A stretch of 64,000 nucleotides of DNA from Bolinopsis microptera. Its lineage: Eukaryota; Ctenophora; Tentaculata; Lobata; Bolinopsidae. Positions 1 to 12,401 of the stretch are shown piece after piece. How positions within the stretch are numbered: the first letter of the stretch is position 1; every line of letters begins with the position of its first letter. The stretch is taken from the NCBI RefSeq assembly GCF_026151205.1, contig NC_087077.1, positions 9,663,983 through 9,727,982 on the forward strand, written 5' to 3'. Position numbers and translations under genes: made by a program. The notes under the pieces were generated by a model. That model saw only the letters and a list, made by a program, of their open reading frames with translations, did no database searches and was not told where the DNA came from.

Positions 1-2875
1 AATACTAGAAAGCCCGTGGTAACAGGGATGATGCTAGTAGTAGTAGTGTTCTTTGAAAGAAAGTTTTAATCGCATAAAAAAATGTTCATCTTAACCGAAG
101 ATACAGCCGATATAAATGTACAACACACAACGTAATTACCACAACACCGATCAACAGACAGACATACATACAGAAAGAATCTTAAGAATTATTCAGGGGG
201 GGGGGGGGACCAAAAGTCAGTGTGCAAACGTTGGGTCTTATAATTCCCGAACCAGGGACTAGTGAAATGGGTCTAGTGAGCTTACTTTTATTAACATGAT
301 ATGATAAAGTTGTGATATTAAAATACTAAGATAAGTTTGAAAAGTTTCCATTTGTCATATTTTGTTTGATCATACCTGTTTGTATACTGAATGTTTGAAT
401 TTTTCTCGATCAAATTAGGTTTATACCGATATCCTGGTAAAGTTCTCCGTGTCGAACGAAAATCTGAAAATTCCACAAACCGTAAGTCCTAGTCCAGCAT
501 TTATTGATGGCTCTAATTCCGTCGGTGGTCAGTCCCCATGCGTGGTACTTTTCGGCGGGTATTGGGTATTTACGACCCACTTGGAGCATAACTATTCGGA
601 ACTTCTCGGCGCAGTACGCCCGTAGGTCTACCTTACCAAAACCTAGGGTAACTTTATTTAGAAAGGAGGTTCTATTAGAGATCTCAAGTCATATGTGATC
701 CCTATTTTATTACATTTTAAAATCTGTATCATGGATTTTCGATTTAGAATTAGTCTGAGTTGTAATTCGTAGTGTGGCTTTGTATAACGTGACCCAAATT
801 TTTAAAGCAGCAACTTTGACATCCTTACAGATAACAATCCTTCGAATTTTCATACAATGTCATCAGGAGATCAGGAAAAAACGCACAATATTTCAGAAAG
901 TTTCTTGGGAAAGCTAAAAAGGGGGATTAAATAACAGGAAAACAGAAAACTGCAGCTACTCACAGCTGGGATTGTTGAAGGAGGACAGATCAGTACACTT
1001 CGTGCTGATAGACTCCTTGCCCCTAGTAATGGAGCAAACCTTTGACTTGTAAAATGTACCCACAGTAATCTACTCTGTTACCCGGGAAATATTATGTTTT
1101 GAGATAGTTGAATATAGATAGCTTTTGGCCTCTAAGTCTAATGCAAATGATTTGATTTCAATATTTTTGTATGAGACTTTAACTTTAGGGCATATTCTGT
1201 CCAAACCAAGGATGCACTACATGAAGAATTCGTTGTAACTTTGTTTGAAAAGTATTAATAGACTAGAATCCCGACAGCATATTAAAGTATATAAATATAT
1301 TAAAGTATATTAAAGTATACCCCGGGCCAAAATCTGAAAAAACCTACATTTCAATATACTTTAATATGGTTACCCCCCCAATTACTTCCATCACTTAAGA
1401 CACGTTGATTTATCTTTATTTGTGATATTCTTTGCCCGAACACTCCAATAACAAAGTTTCCACTCCCAGTTCGATGATCTCGACCCTCTCTTTGGAGGCT
1501 AACCCTATTGATCTGAGAAAGTTTAGAGAAATGAATGGGTACGATAAGGTAAACAATAAACATGCGTGTAGGATTCGGCTATCTTTAATACGATTATTGT
1601 TGTAAGTTTAAGGTTTTAACTGAAAATATCCCTTTTCACCGAATTCTATTCATATTCGCTTCGAAATCTCAATCTTGTTTTCTATCAGTACCAAGAGAGG
1701 TTTACAGCAACCAAGAGAAAGTGCGATTGACAAGGCAGGGGCGGCACACAAGAAACTTAAATCTGAATGAGTAGTTTATCTCCTTTGTGAAATCCGAGGA
1801 ATGAGAAATGAGGAGAGATGAAGAGATAGAGTTTATAAAAGGACTGATTTAGTTTTCGTTTTTTGGAGTCAGGGATTAAAACTTGTTTTACTTTCCGTGT
1901 TATCAGATGAAGTATCAGTTTTAATTTAAAGTGATATTACTTTTGTTAAAGGGTTTTTGAAACTTTGCCTTTCATTTTGTACGAAACTCTTGATAAACGA
2001 ATTTAATTTGATTCCAGCTTTGTAGTGAAAGTCTTACTAATCTGATCAATAAATTGGCATTATACAATTATAAAATTGTATCAAGTTACTTCAATACTTC
2101 CATTGATATCTTTACCTGTTGTAGTTGTCGTTCTTATTGCAGTCTTGCAGCTTTCTAGAGTCTGAAATACTGATTTTTTAAGATAAAAAGCGGTAACCGA
2201 CTGGAAAACTCGCGATATAATTTTTTCGATGTTTCAGGCCAAAGATAAAAACTTTGATTATGATCCTATACTATCAAAAGCAGAGAAGGGAACCTGAAAT
2301 CCTAAAAATTTTGAAAAATCACTTCTATGTCCGATTCCAGCCCAAACATTCTGACTGATAAAAATCCTAGCAAGGCTCGTGCAAAGGCTTTCTCCCTGGC
2401 CTCGGAGTCGGGTGAAGATCTTCCCAGTCGGTTACTAGAATTATGCCTACTCACTCGATAGTGCATCTATATTCTATATCTGCAAACTAATAGATCACCG
2501 TCCCAGCAAATTATTGTAATGTGAATATCATGAATCAAAGCTGTCATGAATACTGGGGCCGTATTATATGATTTGAAGGAGACCCACGATGAATTGTATT
2601 AAATCGTCTACCTCAAACACTCCCGCGACTCAGACGAATTATTCAAATCCAGATAATTTCTACTGATTCTTACTGATTCGTATTTTTCCTCTTTGTTTTT
2701 ACATTTACATCTTGTTTAGATATGATCTGGATCAGAACAAAGCCTGCGTAATGGATTAATAGTGTCATGGATTGAAGGATTCTCTTTTCTCCAAATATCT
2801 AGCTCAGTCCGAGAACTTTGTTAAAGTAAGACTAGGCCAGGGAACGGAGTAAGCAAACTGCACCTTTGATAGATA
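1..2875. other. No recognisable gene; G13 homopolymer
   Basis: I see no exon with family similarity and no long ORF. The short open frames at 504-698 (+) and 1351-1563 (-) resemble nothing I know. A run of 13 G lies at 196-208. A small AT-rich inverted repeat around 1278-1365 is built from ATTAAAGTATA-type words. The last few hundred bases are the upstream region of the pallidin gene. Confidence 0.4.
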
Positions 2876-4394
2876 ATGAGTATTATTTCTGCCTACACGA
2901 TTCATGCTACTGGTATGAGGCAAGCCCAGGAAAATGCGGCTTTTCGTGAGGAGCTGGCGACCGAAACTACCTTCAAATTCTCTGATGAAGTAAGAAAATT
3001 GCCATGGGATTTTAAAAAATAAAGAATTTAAAACTTTTCATGACTATTTTTCTTGAAATTAAAAAATCATAGCGATAGCAATCATTCGAAAGATCAAATG
3101 GAAAGACACTAAGCGTTCTTTAACCGTTCAGTATGTGGGCTGTGCTCGGTGAAACAATTGCGTTTTCTTTCTGGTCGTTTAATATGTTGGCTTCACGGAA
3201 CTTTTTCCATCCATAATTAGTATATTAGTACATCTAATTACTATGATCTTAAAGTCGTACTACTAGTACTACATACATATAATATATAACAATATGTACT
3301 ATTAGTTCTCGTGCTTTATCGTGTTTATGACAACAGACAAGAACATTAAAACACATTACGACTATCAGTTTTGGTTGCCACTTCTTTCTTACTCTTATCT
3401 CAAGTTTCCACTACAAAACTATCACTTTCCAGGAGAAGGAGAAGTTCGTGTCCCACATGACATCAGGAGTACAGCTCATGATAAAGCCCACTGAGGAGGC
3501 AATCCTGGCTAAAACACAGGAGGTTCTTGAGAGTCAGGTTAGTTGTGGAACTTGCTTGTAATTATTGGATCGTTTCTAGTTTCTACCAGCAATCAAAAGA
3601 TTCTTGCTCATTGCTTCCGGATCTCGGGCTATTTCGTTACTTACAGCCTGTATCTTGTAGGGACAGCTGGAGAAGGTTCTAGAAGAAGAAGCAGCCCGAG
3701 TAGAGGCAGCTAAAGCGGCTCTCAGCGAGGTTCAGCAGATAATGATTAAAGTTCCGCAGTACAGACAAAAAGTTTTACAGGTACGCTTGCTGGTCACCAA
3801 AACGGCATAATTGTTTCAATTATTGGTTAAACAATATTAGCATAATTAATGGGCGGTCTCATTGCTCAGATCGCACACGTCAATCATGCCTTAAATAGCT
3901 TAAACTCGTATAATTAAAATACGTGAGTGTCATCTGATCAAACAAACTCTACCTCCTATTAGTTATCTGTAAGCTGCCATAAAAAGTAAGTACTTATACG
4001 TTTGGGGCCTATTTCTCCGTCACTGAGTGCCCGATTGAAATAATTCTTTCTGGTAGGACTGGCTATTATCAATCATTGAAGGAATATATCAAATCAAATT
4101 ATAACAATATTCATTTTTTCCGAATGAACACTCGATATTGCGGTTTTTAGATACAACATTTTGACATGAACAACTCCACAGATAAAGAAAGAGATGACCA
4201 ACATCCAGCGGAGAACATCTAAACTTTCCACCAAGTCGCTGCAACTAAAAGCAGCTCGAGACAAGATCCTGGAGAGTGAGCGCCAGCAGGCAGCTAGACT
4301 TGCTAAACTTGAAGCCAGGGTGGTTACTACCACCCCTACTCCTGGTGGTAGTGGTAGTTCTGGTGGCAGCAAGGTGGCTGTTGTCAAGGAGTAA
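2876..4394 (+). CDS. BLOC1S6: Pallidin, BLOC-1 complex subunit 6 (four exons)
   Basis: Exons are 2876-2989, 3433-3537, 3661-3780 and 4182-4394. All junctions are phase 0 with GT..AG borders, giving 183 residues (human pallidin has 172). Pallidin is a coiled-coil subunit of the cytosolic BLOC-1 complex, which sorts cargo to lysosome-related organelles. The diagnostic part spans exons 3 and 4: YRQKVLQIKKEM followed by RRTSKLSTKSLQLKAAR lines up with the conserved C-terminal coiled coil of animal pallidins (IRKEM, KTSKL and LKLQ positions). Exon 2-3 LESQGQLEKVLEEE matches the preceding heptads. The tail after about residue 155 is Thr/Gly/Ser-rich and lineage-specific. The ATG at 2876 starts the only frame that joins all exons; a further 5' non-coding exon cannot be excluded. 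A polyadenylation hexamer ATTAAA lies at 4789-4794. The family call is firm from the C-terminal half; the N-terminal exon is weakly conserved. Confidence 0.8.
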
Positions 4395-5238
4395 GGTTGT
4401 TGGTTAGTTTTGGAACACCCGCTCCAAGATAAGGCTACGCACGCCGTTACACCCAACTTCTCCAGGAGGTGATGTGTTCACAGTGGTTAATCTGGATGTA
4501 GCAAGCCAGTAAGGTCACATTTGTGAACGTGTAGACTGTAGAGGTGCAGGAGTATTTCGTCAGAATTAATATTTTCATATGAAGATGTTGAACTCAGAAA
4601 TAGTTCATGATTATCATTTAATCGTAGTGAACATCTCATGCGTCTGCAAATTCCTCCAGTGGTTTGTTCATTTCCTGAAGCTTTTGTACTACATTTTATA
4701 TATATATATATACTGTGTGTATTGTTTGTGTGTGTTGAAAGTTTTTCAATCTTTATCAATGTAATTAATGTTCCATTTCAATGTTCAAATTAAAAGCTTT
4801 TCTATGTAATAGCAAATTTTTTCAATTTTGATTTATGTCAGTGACCAGATTTGATTCAATTTTAATTGAAGTGAGCTTTAAATTATAGAACAGAAATTCT
4901 GAATGGCTCCTTGTAATATCTTACGTTTTGTTATCTTAAAATCAGATGCTTTAAGATTTTTATGTTATTGTTGCAGATTGCAGTGCAGGACACTTTTTTT
5001 ATATTTACAGAGGCTTTATTATTAGATTCAACATGTCAAAAATTATTGAAATTTAGTTATTGAAACTATTGTTACGCCGTAGACGGGGATGCCACAAATC
5101 GAAAATTCGAATATTGATTTTATCCCTCAATTAGCTGATGAAACAACTTCTGATGCTGAGAGAATCTGGTATGACAGGCTTTGGAGATGGATCTCACTTC
5201 TCTGTTATGTTCCTTCTTCCGATTGGAAATGTAACTAA
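4395..5238. other. Pallidin 3' UTR and intergenic AT-rich sequence
   Basis: The 3' untranslated region probably runs to about 4810, following ATTAAA at 4789. A short TATATA run lies near 4698-4712. The open frames here on either strand have no recognisable similarity. I see nothing else. Confidence 0.4.
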
Positions 5239-5975
5239 TCAAGTTTCTGCTTTTTTGGTGTCATTCATCTAAATTTCGAAGTGAATTTATTATCCGTACA
5301 AATTTCATGTTAGCTCAGTCGCGCAATCTTCAGAATGTAAAATTTTGTACATATTTATAGGTTTCCCATGTTCCAGGAATCCGGCAAGAAAACAGATAGG
5401 TAACGATGATCTCCTTATACATATATATACGTATATTATGATATAATGATCGAGAATGAAGAGATACATGTTTGGAGGTAAGTTTTTCTTAAAATCCAAA
5501 AATTTGTCCAACGCTGAAAAGATTCTGGTCGTTTCACATTTTCATTTCTAAACTACGAATAAGACAAAATCAGCGGTTATACTAATGCCTACGTATTAGT
5601 TGTAGCGCTTGTTGCTAGCAAATATGTTATGATAGATAATGATGAATAATGATACATATAGTGATAACAGTGATACATACTGATATTATACCCACATCCA
5701 GAAAGGCGGTAGATCGGCAGGTAATATGCGAGAAAAATTTGGATTTTGGTGGAAATTTGGTGGCAAAGAGGATATTTTTAGAAGACCTGGGGGGGGGGGG
5801 GGGGGGGAAGGAGGGATCGGAAGGGGAAATTGTTCTGCGAGGAAATTTAAAATTTCCTGGACGTGGGTAAAATAATACATGGTGATAGTTGATACATAAT
5901 GATACATAATAAAACACAACACTTAATTTGTCTCTAAATTCGCTGTTAGATAGTTTTTGGGTATGCAGAAAGTAA
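5239..5975. repeat. Segmental duplication, copy 1 (GPCR downstream flank)
   Basis: This stretch matches 18833-19680 over most of its length, starting at AAGTTTCTGCTTTTTTG in both. Shared landmarks are the ATGATACATA-type microsatellite, the GAAGACCTGG block and the GTTAGATAGT block. The two copies differ by small indels. The most obvious is a homopolymer: 19 G at 5789-5807 here against 6 G at 19509-19514 in the other copy. In both places the block lies downstream (3') of a minus-strand GPCR sequence, so the duplicated unit included the receptor gene. Confidence 0.75.
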
Positions 5976-6129
5976 GAAAAACGAGGGTTGATGAATCATC
6001 TTGAATTTAAAACGGTTACCCAAACCTTCGCTCAGACTTTTTCTAGCCAAAAATCAGAAGGATCGCCCATGAAATACGTTATTGGCAGTCGCCGAATAAA
6101 AAATTAGTTCTTTCACTCGGTTGACGTTC

Positions 6130-6250
6130 TCAGAGCGAACTCTCAGTCCGAGATCGCCGCTGAGTTAACGTATTAAATATCACTGTGCTTATTGATACTG
6201 TTCTCTTCCTAATAGTGCTGATAGTTCTGAAACTGCCTAGGGGTTTTTTT
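6130..6250 (-). pseudogene. Detached GPCR C-terminal tail
   Basis: On the minus strand this encodes a tail starting KKPLGSF and ending RSRTESSL plus stop, almost the same as residues 305-345 of the receptor at 20244-21281. The seven-transmembrane part is missing: just upstream the sequence changes to LINE. The intact receptor at 7687-8679 ends in a different tail. This is therefore a leftover of another gene copy, cut off by the LINE or by recombination. Confidence 0.7.
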
Positions 6251-7607
6251 AAAGAGAGACTGGGCCATGATAGCCCACGAGAGGATAGTAATGAGATGCT
6301 CTTCCTACATCTGGGGTGTGGCAACCCTGGGGAAGGTTGCCGGAGAAATCAGAGTGAATGGTGAAGGGTGGTGTTAAAAGTGACATGAGTCAAAATGATA
6401 CGCTTAAGTGCCATCTAGGTTTGGAAAAGTAAAATGAGACGAGAAATCATGTGAGTTTACTGTCACCCCGGTCTGATCCAACTCTTCCGGTACAATTAGG
6501 CGTTTGGTGCGGTTTGCGAAATTCACTATCGTGATGATGTGTTGGTTGTCGAATATGTCATTGACGGATAGGTAGTAGTCCCTGAAATATTGACCTCTTA
6601 TTTGGGCAATAGCTGGACACTCAGACACTGTCCAAGGAAGTGTGAGACAGTTTCCTCTTCGTCGCCGCACATAGGACAAGCACTGGTGCTTGATTTGCAA
6701 ATGGTGTAAAGTTGTTTGTTTAAGCCGCAGTGACCCATGATGAGTTGAACTGCAGTTCTGTAATTTTGTCTGTTGTTGCTGAGTGTAGTATTGAGGTTTT
6801 TGATGATGTTGGCGTGCTTGTGGCCGAGTGTTAGTTTGGTGTGTCTGGGACCATCAGTTAACCAAGTTTCATGATTTAGTCTGGTGACTTTGTTGTCGAT
6901 TAGACGTTTGATGTAAGATTGTGGAATTGGACACTTCAAAGTGGATTCACTGATTGTACCAAGCTTGGCCAGCTCATCTGATTTTTCGTTCTCCCACAAT
7001 CCATCGTATCTCTAGCGTGTGGGTGGATCCGAGTGCATTAAGAGAGTCGTAACAGTCTCTTGTAGTTCTACTCCGCGTTGAAAGCGAAGAGATTTGTATA
7101 GATGAGAGACTGTCAGACCATATGATGATATGTGTGTTGGTATAGGTAGAGAGATATTTGCAAGCTTCGATGATAGCGATGAGCTCTGTTTGATAAGCAG
7201 TGCAATAATCAGGGAGCTTGAATGATCTTTCTTCTAGGGTGGTGTTATTGTTGTCAGCTGTGATGATATAGCCAGCCCCGCTTCCTGAATATGTGAGTGA
7301 CCCGTCTGTGTAGCAGGTGATCGTTTCACTGGTAATATTGTCGATGGTGTTTTGAAGTGAATTTCTATATCCAGTATTATCAGCTCCAGGAGTTGTGCCG
7401 TCCTAGCATCATGGTTGGTGTTGTAAGTTGTTAGGTCTCTCGTTGCTCTGGGTGGTACATTGAGATCTGATATATTGAGATCTATTGATGGTGGTATGAT
7501 TTTTGATAGTTCCTTTTTTATATGCGATAGTTTCAAGCGTGAGGCTGCCATAAGCTTGCAGCCTGGTTGCGCCCTTTGCTGCTTCGCCTCTCAAGAAAGG
7601 TATGATG
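6250..7607 (-). mobile_element. 5'-truncated LINE with RNase H domain, decayed
   Basis: The minus strand encodes pieces of a non-LTR retrotransposon C-terminus. An RNase H start (YTDGSLTYSGSGAGY near 7310-7270) is followed by a TAYQTELIAI segment and a WSDSLSS segment, then WENEKSDELAKLG, and last a zinc cluster region reading CPMCGDEEETVSHFLGQC (about 6680-6625). The order matches Jockey/R1-like elements. The frame is broken several times, and the GHxG segment before WENEKSDEL is deleted. Homology of the flank to the 3' flank of the receptor at 28622 resumes at about 7608, which marks the truncated 5' end. The 3' end lies near 6250, next to an A-rich stretch. Confidence 0.75.
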
Positions 7608-7686
7608 TCACAGGTTGTGATAGATTTACTTCCAGATGCTGTTTTTAGTTCAAAAGATTGCGTTCATGTGTTTCCCCCTCTGGTAT

Positions 7687-8679
7687 TCAAAATGTAGTCT
7701 CACCTTGAGACCGATTCGTCGGATTAGCTATCACTATTGTCGTTGAAACAGACCTGAAAATGTTCTGGACAGGTCTCATCACCCATTCTCTCATCTGTTT
7801 CATCCTCCACAGATACAGGAGTGGGTTCAGAGTTGCATTTAGAACAGTGCAGAAGATTTCGCTGATCATCCAGCTGTAAAAGAACATGAATTTTTTGTTG
7901 TATATCTCATCTCCATATATTGTCCAAATGGCATTGTTCAAAAAGGTTAAGGAATTACAGATGAGGAAATTCACTGAAAAGTAAATGATCGTTAGTGATG
8001 CTTGCCGGTTTCTCCTTTGGGAAGCATCTGGTAAATTATGAGTCTGCAGCCTTGCCGTAGAAACCACCACTGAAAGGAGAACGATGACAGGAGGGATTCC
8101 AGTGCAGATACAGTAGTTGATCATGTACATGGTAAGGAATATTCCCTGCGCGTTAACTGTGCAGTATCCTAAACCATAGGAATAGTAATCATCATGGATA
8201 ACCACGTCGATTACGTTCCATGTACAATGATACAAGAACATCACCATGATCGAGATAAGGACATGCTGTTTCTTTATCTTGTAAAATGGAAAGATAATGA
8301 CGATAGTTCTGGTCAGGGAGACTACCATCACCAAGAAGATGGAAATAACTTGAAGCAAGAGGATGCAGAAATACCATATTTTGCAGAAAGGTCTGTTGCC
8401 GAATAAGCCAGGGTGTCTATTGTTCAACCAATTGACAGTGACTGGTAGATGAATCAAACTGAAGACTATATCTATACAGCAGGCAATCATGTAGAGAAGG
8501 GTTGATAGATTTCGTTTCCCTGTCTGAAGAAAGTACCTCAAAGCTAGACAATTGCCCGGAAGTCCTATCATCAAACATACCAGTAATCCTGCAGCTACCA
8601 AGCCATCGTATATTCTGCATTCAGTTAGTTGTAAAAGACCACGATCTGGCGTAGTTGAAGGATGTTCTGTCGTATTCAT
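7687..8679 (-). CDS. Class A orphan GPCR, paralogue 1 (intronless)
   Basis: A 330-residue, single-exon seven-transmembrane receptor. TM1 holds GNCLALRYF (the family GN motif). TM3 begins at a cysteine (FCKIWYFC), and its cytoplasmic end reads SLTRT where most class A receptors have DRY. A partner cysteine lies in the second outer loop (GYC). TM7 ends NPLLY, the NPxxY motif, followed by a WRMK helix-8 start. TM6 lacks the usual CWxP (FSVNFLICNSL). The start codon is followed by an N-glycosylation sequon, NTT at residue 2. The tail carries RPVQNIF and ends GETTF, unlike paralogues 2 and 4. It would sit in the plasma membrane and couple to G proteins; the ligand is unknown. The array of close paralogues suggests a lineage-specific, perhaps chemosensory, expansion (inference). 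Confidence 0.85.
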   Translation of the reverse strand: MNTTEHPSTTPDRGLLQLTECRIYDGLVAAGLLVCLMIGLPGNCLALRYFLQTGKRNLSTLLYMIACCIDIVFSLIHLPVTVNWLNNRHPGLFGNRPFCKIWYFCILLLQVISIFLVMVVSLTRTIVIIFPFYKIKKQHVLISIMVMFLYHCTWNVIDVVIHDDYYSYGLGYCTVNAQGIFLTMYMINYCICTGIPPVIVLLSVVVSTARLQTHNLPDASQRRNRQASLTIIYFSVNFLICNSLTFLNNAIWTIYGDEIYNKKFMFFYSWMISEIFCTVLNATLNPLLYLWRMKQMREWVMRPVQNIFRSVSTTIVIANPTNRSQGETTF

Positions 8680-8890
8680 AATAAAGTGAAGGAGTTTTGC
8701 TAGAGTCTCATTACGTTTAGGGTTTATCCACGTTTACATATTCCTTCAAACAAAAAATTGTAAGTTAAAAGTGAAAATTATATCATACAAAATAGACCCT
8801 GTTAAAGCTCTGATGGCGAAACGATATTCCAAGGAATTTAAACAGCGTTAAAACACGTTTAATTAATGGCCGAGAAGACCAAAGTACGAA
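8680..8890 (-). promoter_or_regulatory. Conserved upstream flank of GPCR 1
   Basis: About 200 bp upstream of the ATG are shared with the upstream flank of the receptor at 20244-21281. Shared words include GGAGTTTTGCTAGA, CCACGTTTACAT and GACCAAAGTACGA, with scattered indels. It belongs to the duplicated unit and presumably contains the promoter. No clear TATA box or other element can be named. Confidence 0.4.
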
Positions 8891-8939
8891 AAAAATGGTA
8901 CCAGTAGAAAAACCGCAAATTCCTTGTCGTGATTATTTC

Positions 8940-9243
8940 TATATTTAATTTTTCACATATTCTAGTGAAATATATATTATGAGCATACACGTGAAAGTGA
9001 ACCAGGATCACTGTCACGTGCCGAACTTGTCTCCCGGCACCGGACCAATACATAAACTAAGGTATTCTCCTCCAACTAACTCCCCCAACTAACATCCTAT
9101 TACAGGTGAGTTACCTAAAACTATAGGTAATCTAGGTAAACTAGAGGCACTACACCTGTCGGGGAACCCGCTCATGGAATGGCCCACCCCCATACACCGG
9201 TGTGGGAACCTTAAACATCTCGACCTGAGTCAGTGTAGGATCT
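8940..9243 (+). pseudogene. Leucine-rich-repeat exon, copy 1, truncated
   Basis: After an acceptor-like TTACAG at 9100-9105, the sequence 9106-9243 encodes about 1.5 to 2 leucine-rich repeats: GELPKTIGNLGKLEALHLSG, then NPLMEWPTPIHRCGNL, then KHLDLSQCRI. These fit the LxxLxLSxNxL consensus. The upstream intron-like flank (CACTGTCACGTGCCGAAC and following) matches the second copy at 16325-16662. Homology stops at 9243, just before the TIR element that begins at 9261, so the splice donor of this copy is lost. No neighbouring exons of the parent gene are recognised. Confidence 0.55.
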
Positions 9244-9260
9244 ATTCTATATTCTGTATG

Positions 9261-11677
9261 TATATGGACACGTTCATTTGAGTTTGAGGATATTGGTAAA
9301 TATGAGTGACCCTATTGAAAGGCACAGTGTAGTTGACTTTGTCACACTATGAAATTACACATACCCTTGACGGTTAGGATAATCGTCTCATCCTCTAGGC
9401 TAACTTTGTCACATAACGATATCTTAATCAGGTGATAAGATATCGCTTAAATACGGCCGGCACGGAAATGGTTACATTGTCACACTATAAACATGTGACG
9501 GAGTAAATATGGACCCCTTGCTGCCGTTTTTGACCAAATTTTTGAGTGTCCAGTTGATTGGATGGGTACATATGACCATTACCTACATATTTGACGACTT
9601 TTTTCGTTAGATGGTGCACTCAGGTTTACTCTGTCACACATTTAAGAAAATATGTGAAGAATGTTTAGGGCACCCTGATAAGCAATGCTGAGTAGTGTAG
9701 GTTTATTTGATGGCCTGGAAGTGCTAGGAATTGTTATTATATCATATAGTCTTAAGGAATTAAAACACAGAAGGCACAAACAAGTTTACTTTGTCACATA
9801 ATCTTGAACATGTGTAAAATTAAACAAATAATGATATACCAGCTTAAACCCCTTATATTACGTACTATGGATCAAACAACACTGCTAGTACCATGCACCA
9901 GTAACATAAATCATTGTCGGGTGGTAATATGTTAACAGTGTCAAAATTAAACTACCGCAACATGGTCAAAAATAGGGTAATTTCGTCACAAAAAATGATT
10001 ATAACTCTGTTAGCTCCTTGCTGGCAAAATAACTAGTTTATTGAAGTTACATAGTATTCTAATAGAGGTATATTTCTTCTAAATAGTTCTTCTAAATAGG
10101 GGCAAGACATGTTTACTTTGTCACATCAGTTATTATAAGAGTTAGGTAATCGTCATCAGATTAACAGATCTTTTTCGTAGTTTGGATCGATTAATATAGG
10201 CAATAAAGCATCCTATGCCAATTTTAACACACTATCTTGATATTGTTGGGGCAGGGAAAGTTAATTTTTTCACATTTTCAGTGTCTTTGACAAATGAATC
10301 TAAAATTGTTAAACTTGAGCTCTGATGTTCTGGACAATATTCTAGTACCGATCGTTTCTGAAAAAAATGTTGAATTCTAATAGAGTTAAATAGATCTTCA
10401 AAATAGAGGCAAGACATGTTTACTTTGTCATATCAGTTATTATAAGAGTTAGGTAATCGTCATCAGATTAACAGATATTTTTCTTAGTTTGGATCGATTT
10501 ATATAGGCAATTAAGATATTGTTGGGGCAGGGAAAGTTAATTTTGTCACATTTTCAGTGTCTTTGGCAAATTAATCTAAAATTGTTAAACTTGAGCTTTG
10601 ATGTTCTGGACAATATTCTACCATTCGTTTCTGAAAGAATGTTGAATTCTAATAGAGTTATAGATCTTCAAAATAGGGGCAAGACATGTTTACTTTGTCA
10701 CGTCAGTTATTATTAGAGTTAGGTAATCGTCATCACATTAACATAGAATATTCTTTTGTAGTTTGGATTGATTTATATAGGTAATAAAGCAGCCTATGCT
10801 AATTTTTACACACTATCTTGAAATTGTTGGGGCAGGAAAAGTTAATTTTGTCACATTTTTAGTGACTTTGACAAATTTAACCTAAAATTGTTAAACTTGA
10901 GCTCTGATGGTCATCGAATATATAGATCTTCAAAATAGGGGCAAGACATGTTTACTTTGTCGCATCAGTTATTATAAGAGACTATTTCATTCTATAATCA
11001 TTGTTTTTAACCTATTTACGATTTCGTATTATTTTTTGTGACAATGTAAACATCAACTGATCTTAACTTGCATCAACTACATTGTCATCATGTGAAATTT
11101 TCCCGCCTTTCAAACCAAAATCAGATATAAATATTTCGCCCAAAATTTAAAATTCCATATATTGTGACAGAATTAACCTCATTTCCCAATAACCAAGTGC
11201 CTGTATTAGCTAACTATTCAAAACAACATATTTTAGGGCTATGATGTGTAGATCAACCATCAAATAATGAGTTAAAAGGTTTTTGAGGACACCTGACAGT
11301 AGAATAGAGGTATGGTATTCTGAGTGTGACAAAGTTGCCCAAATATTGCTTTGTAACCGTTCGATCCGTGCCTTTTAACCAATGTTGTATCATAATTGTT
11401 AGATTGACCTAATTTACTATATTTCAGACCAAGGAATGATAATTAGACAACTGCAGTTAACTAAGTCACACAAAATGTGACATTTGAACCATTATAGTGC
11501 CTAACAACAATAGATTTTCTTTCTGAGCAGTGTATATGGGAGTATGGGTTACGTGGCTAATGTTCAGAACTTCAGAACGTGCTAGGTTAATAGATGTCAA
11601 AATTAAGCCACTATCGTCGAAAACGCTATTATTTTTATTTACCAATATCCTCAAACTCAAATGAACGTGTCCATATA
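9261..11677. mobile_element. 2.4-kb TIR element rich in TTTGTCACA motifs
   Basis: The ends form an inverted repeat of about 42 bp starting TATATGGACACGTTCATTTG (9261 onward; reverse complement ending at 11677). The flanks read TA on both sides, compatible with a TA target duplication. There is no long coding frame, so it is non-autonomous. Inside, the word TTTGTCACA or a close variant recurs about 14 times, in plus orientation from 9338 to about 10960 and in reverse (TGTGACAAA-type) from 11036 to about 11335. A unit of roughly 270-300 bp (GGGGCAAGACATGTTTACTT and following) is repeated imperfectly from about 10100 to 10985. Confidence 0.65.
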
Positions 11678-12401
11678 TATTTCTATGTTCTTTATTTCTA
11701 TATTATATAACCTATACATTCAAATTACCGATATGATTCATCACCACCCAGCTTGTAACCCCGGTCCTGCCTAAATCTACTGCTGTATCTAGACAGAAGC
11801 AACTACTGAGTGGAGCTGTAAAACGAAGAAAAGTGTACGTTACAGTGTTATGGAGAGATTAGTGAGGAGTACTACAAGTGGATGGTCTGTAACATGTATA
11901 GACAGTTTTTGGGAGTTCCAAATAGTTTCTGATTATTCTGATTTCTTGCGACAAATGATAGGTACTGCACTGTTAGGATAAACGACGTTTCAAAGTAACA
12001 ACTTCTTATTCAAGCTGACAAAATTGGTAAATATTTGAGAAAACTGTCTCATAAAATTTATTAGTCAAAAATGGCTAAACGACAACAAATTGTTCAAATA
12101 CTAGACTAAAATTAGAATCAAAATCTATTTATACACCAATACTCGATTTGCTATTCAATAAACTTAAAACATCAACTAAACAGCAAGTACGTGATTTTGA
12201 TCGTGTGATGGAATGACATGTACAGTGATAACAGATGATAAGGTAAAAGATATAATACATGTGAGATGGTGTACACACAATGTGAGTGAAAATATAGTGA
12301 GTGGTTACTGATTGTGAGCGAGATGTGAAAAAAACATTAAAACTTACTACTACTAGAAAACTGAAACTGTATGCATTAAAAAGGGAATGAAACTAAAATA
12401 T
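11678..12401. other. Unassigned noncoding stretch
   Basis: No coding similarity is seen. The segment around 11685-11735 (TATTATATAACCTAT and following) is repeated imperfectly at 14232-14285, so it borders another duplicated block. Confidence 0.3.

Noticed and set aside
4094-4456. 120-codon minus-strand ORF over pallidin exon 4
   Set aside because: Shadow of the plus-strand coding exon, which has splice sites and family similarity.
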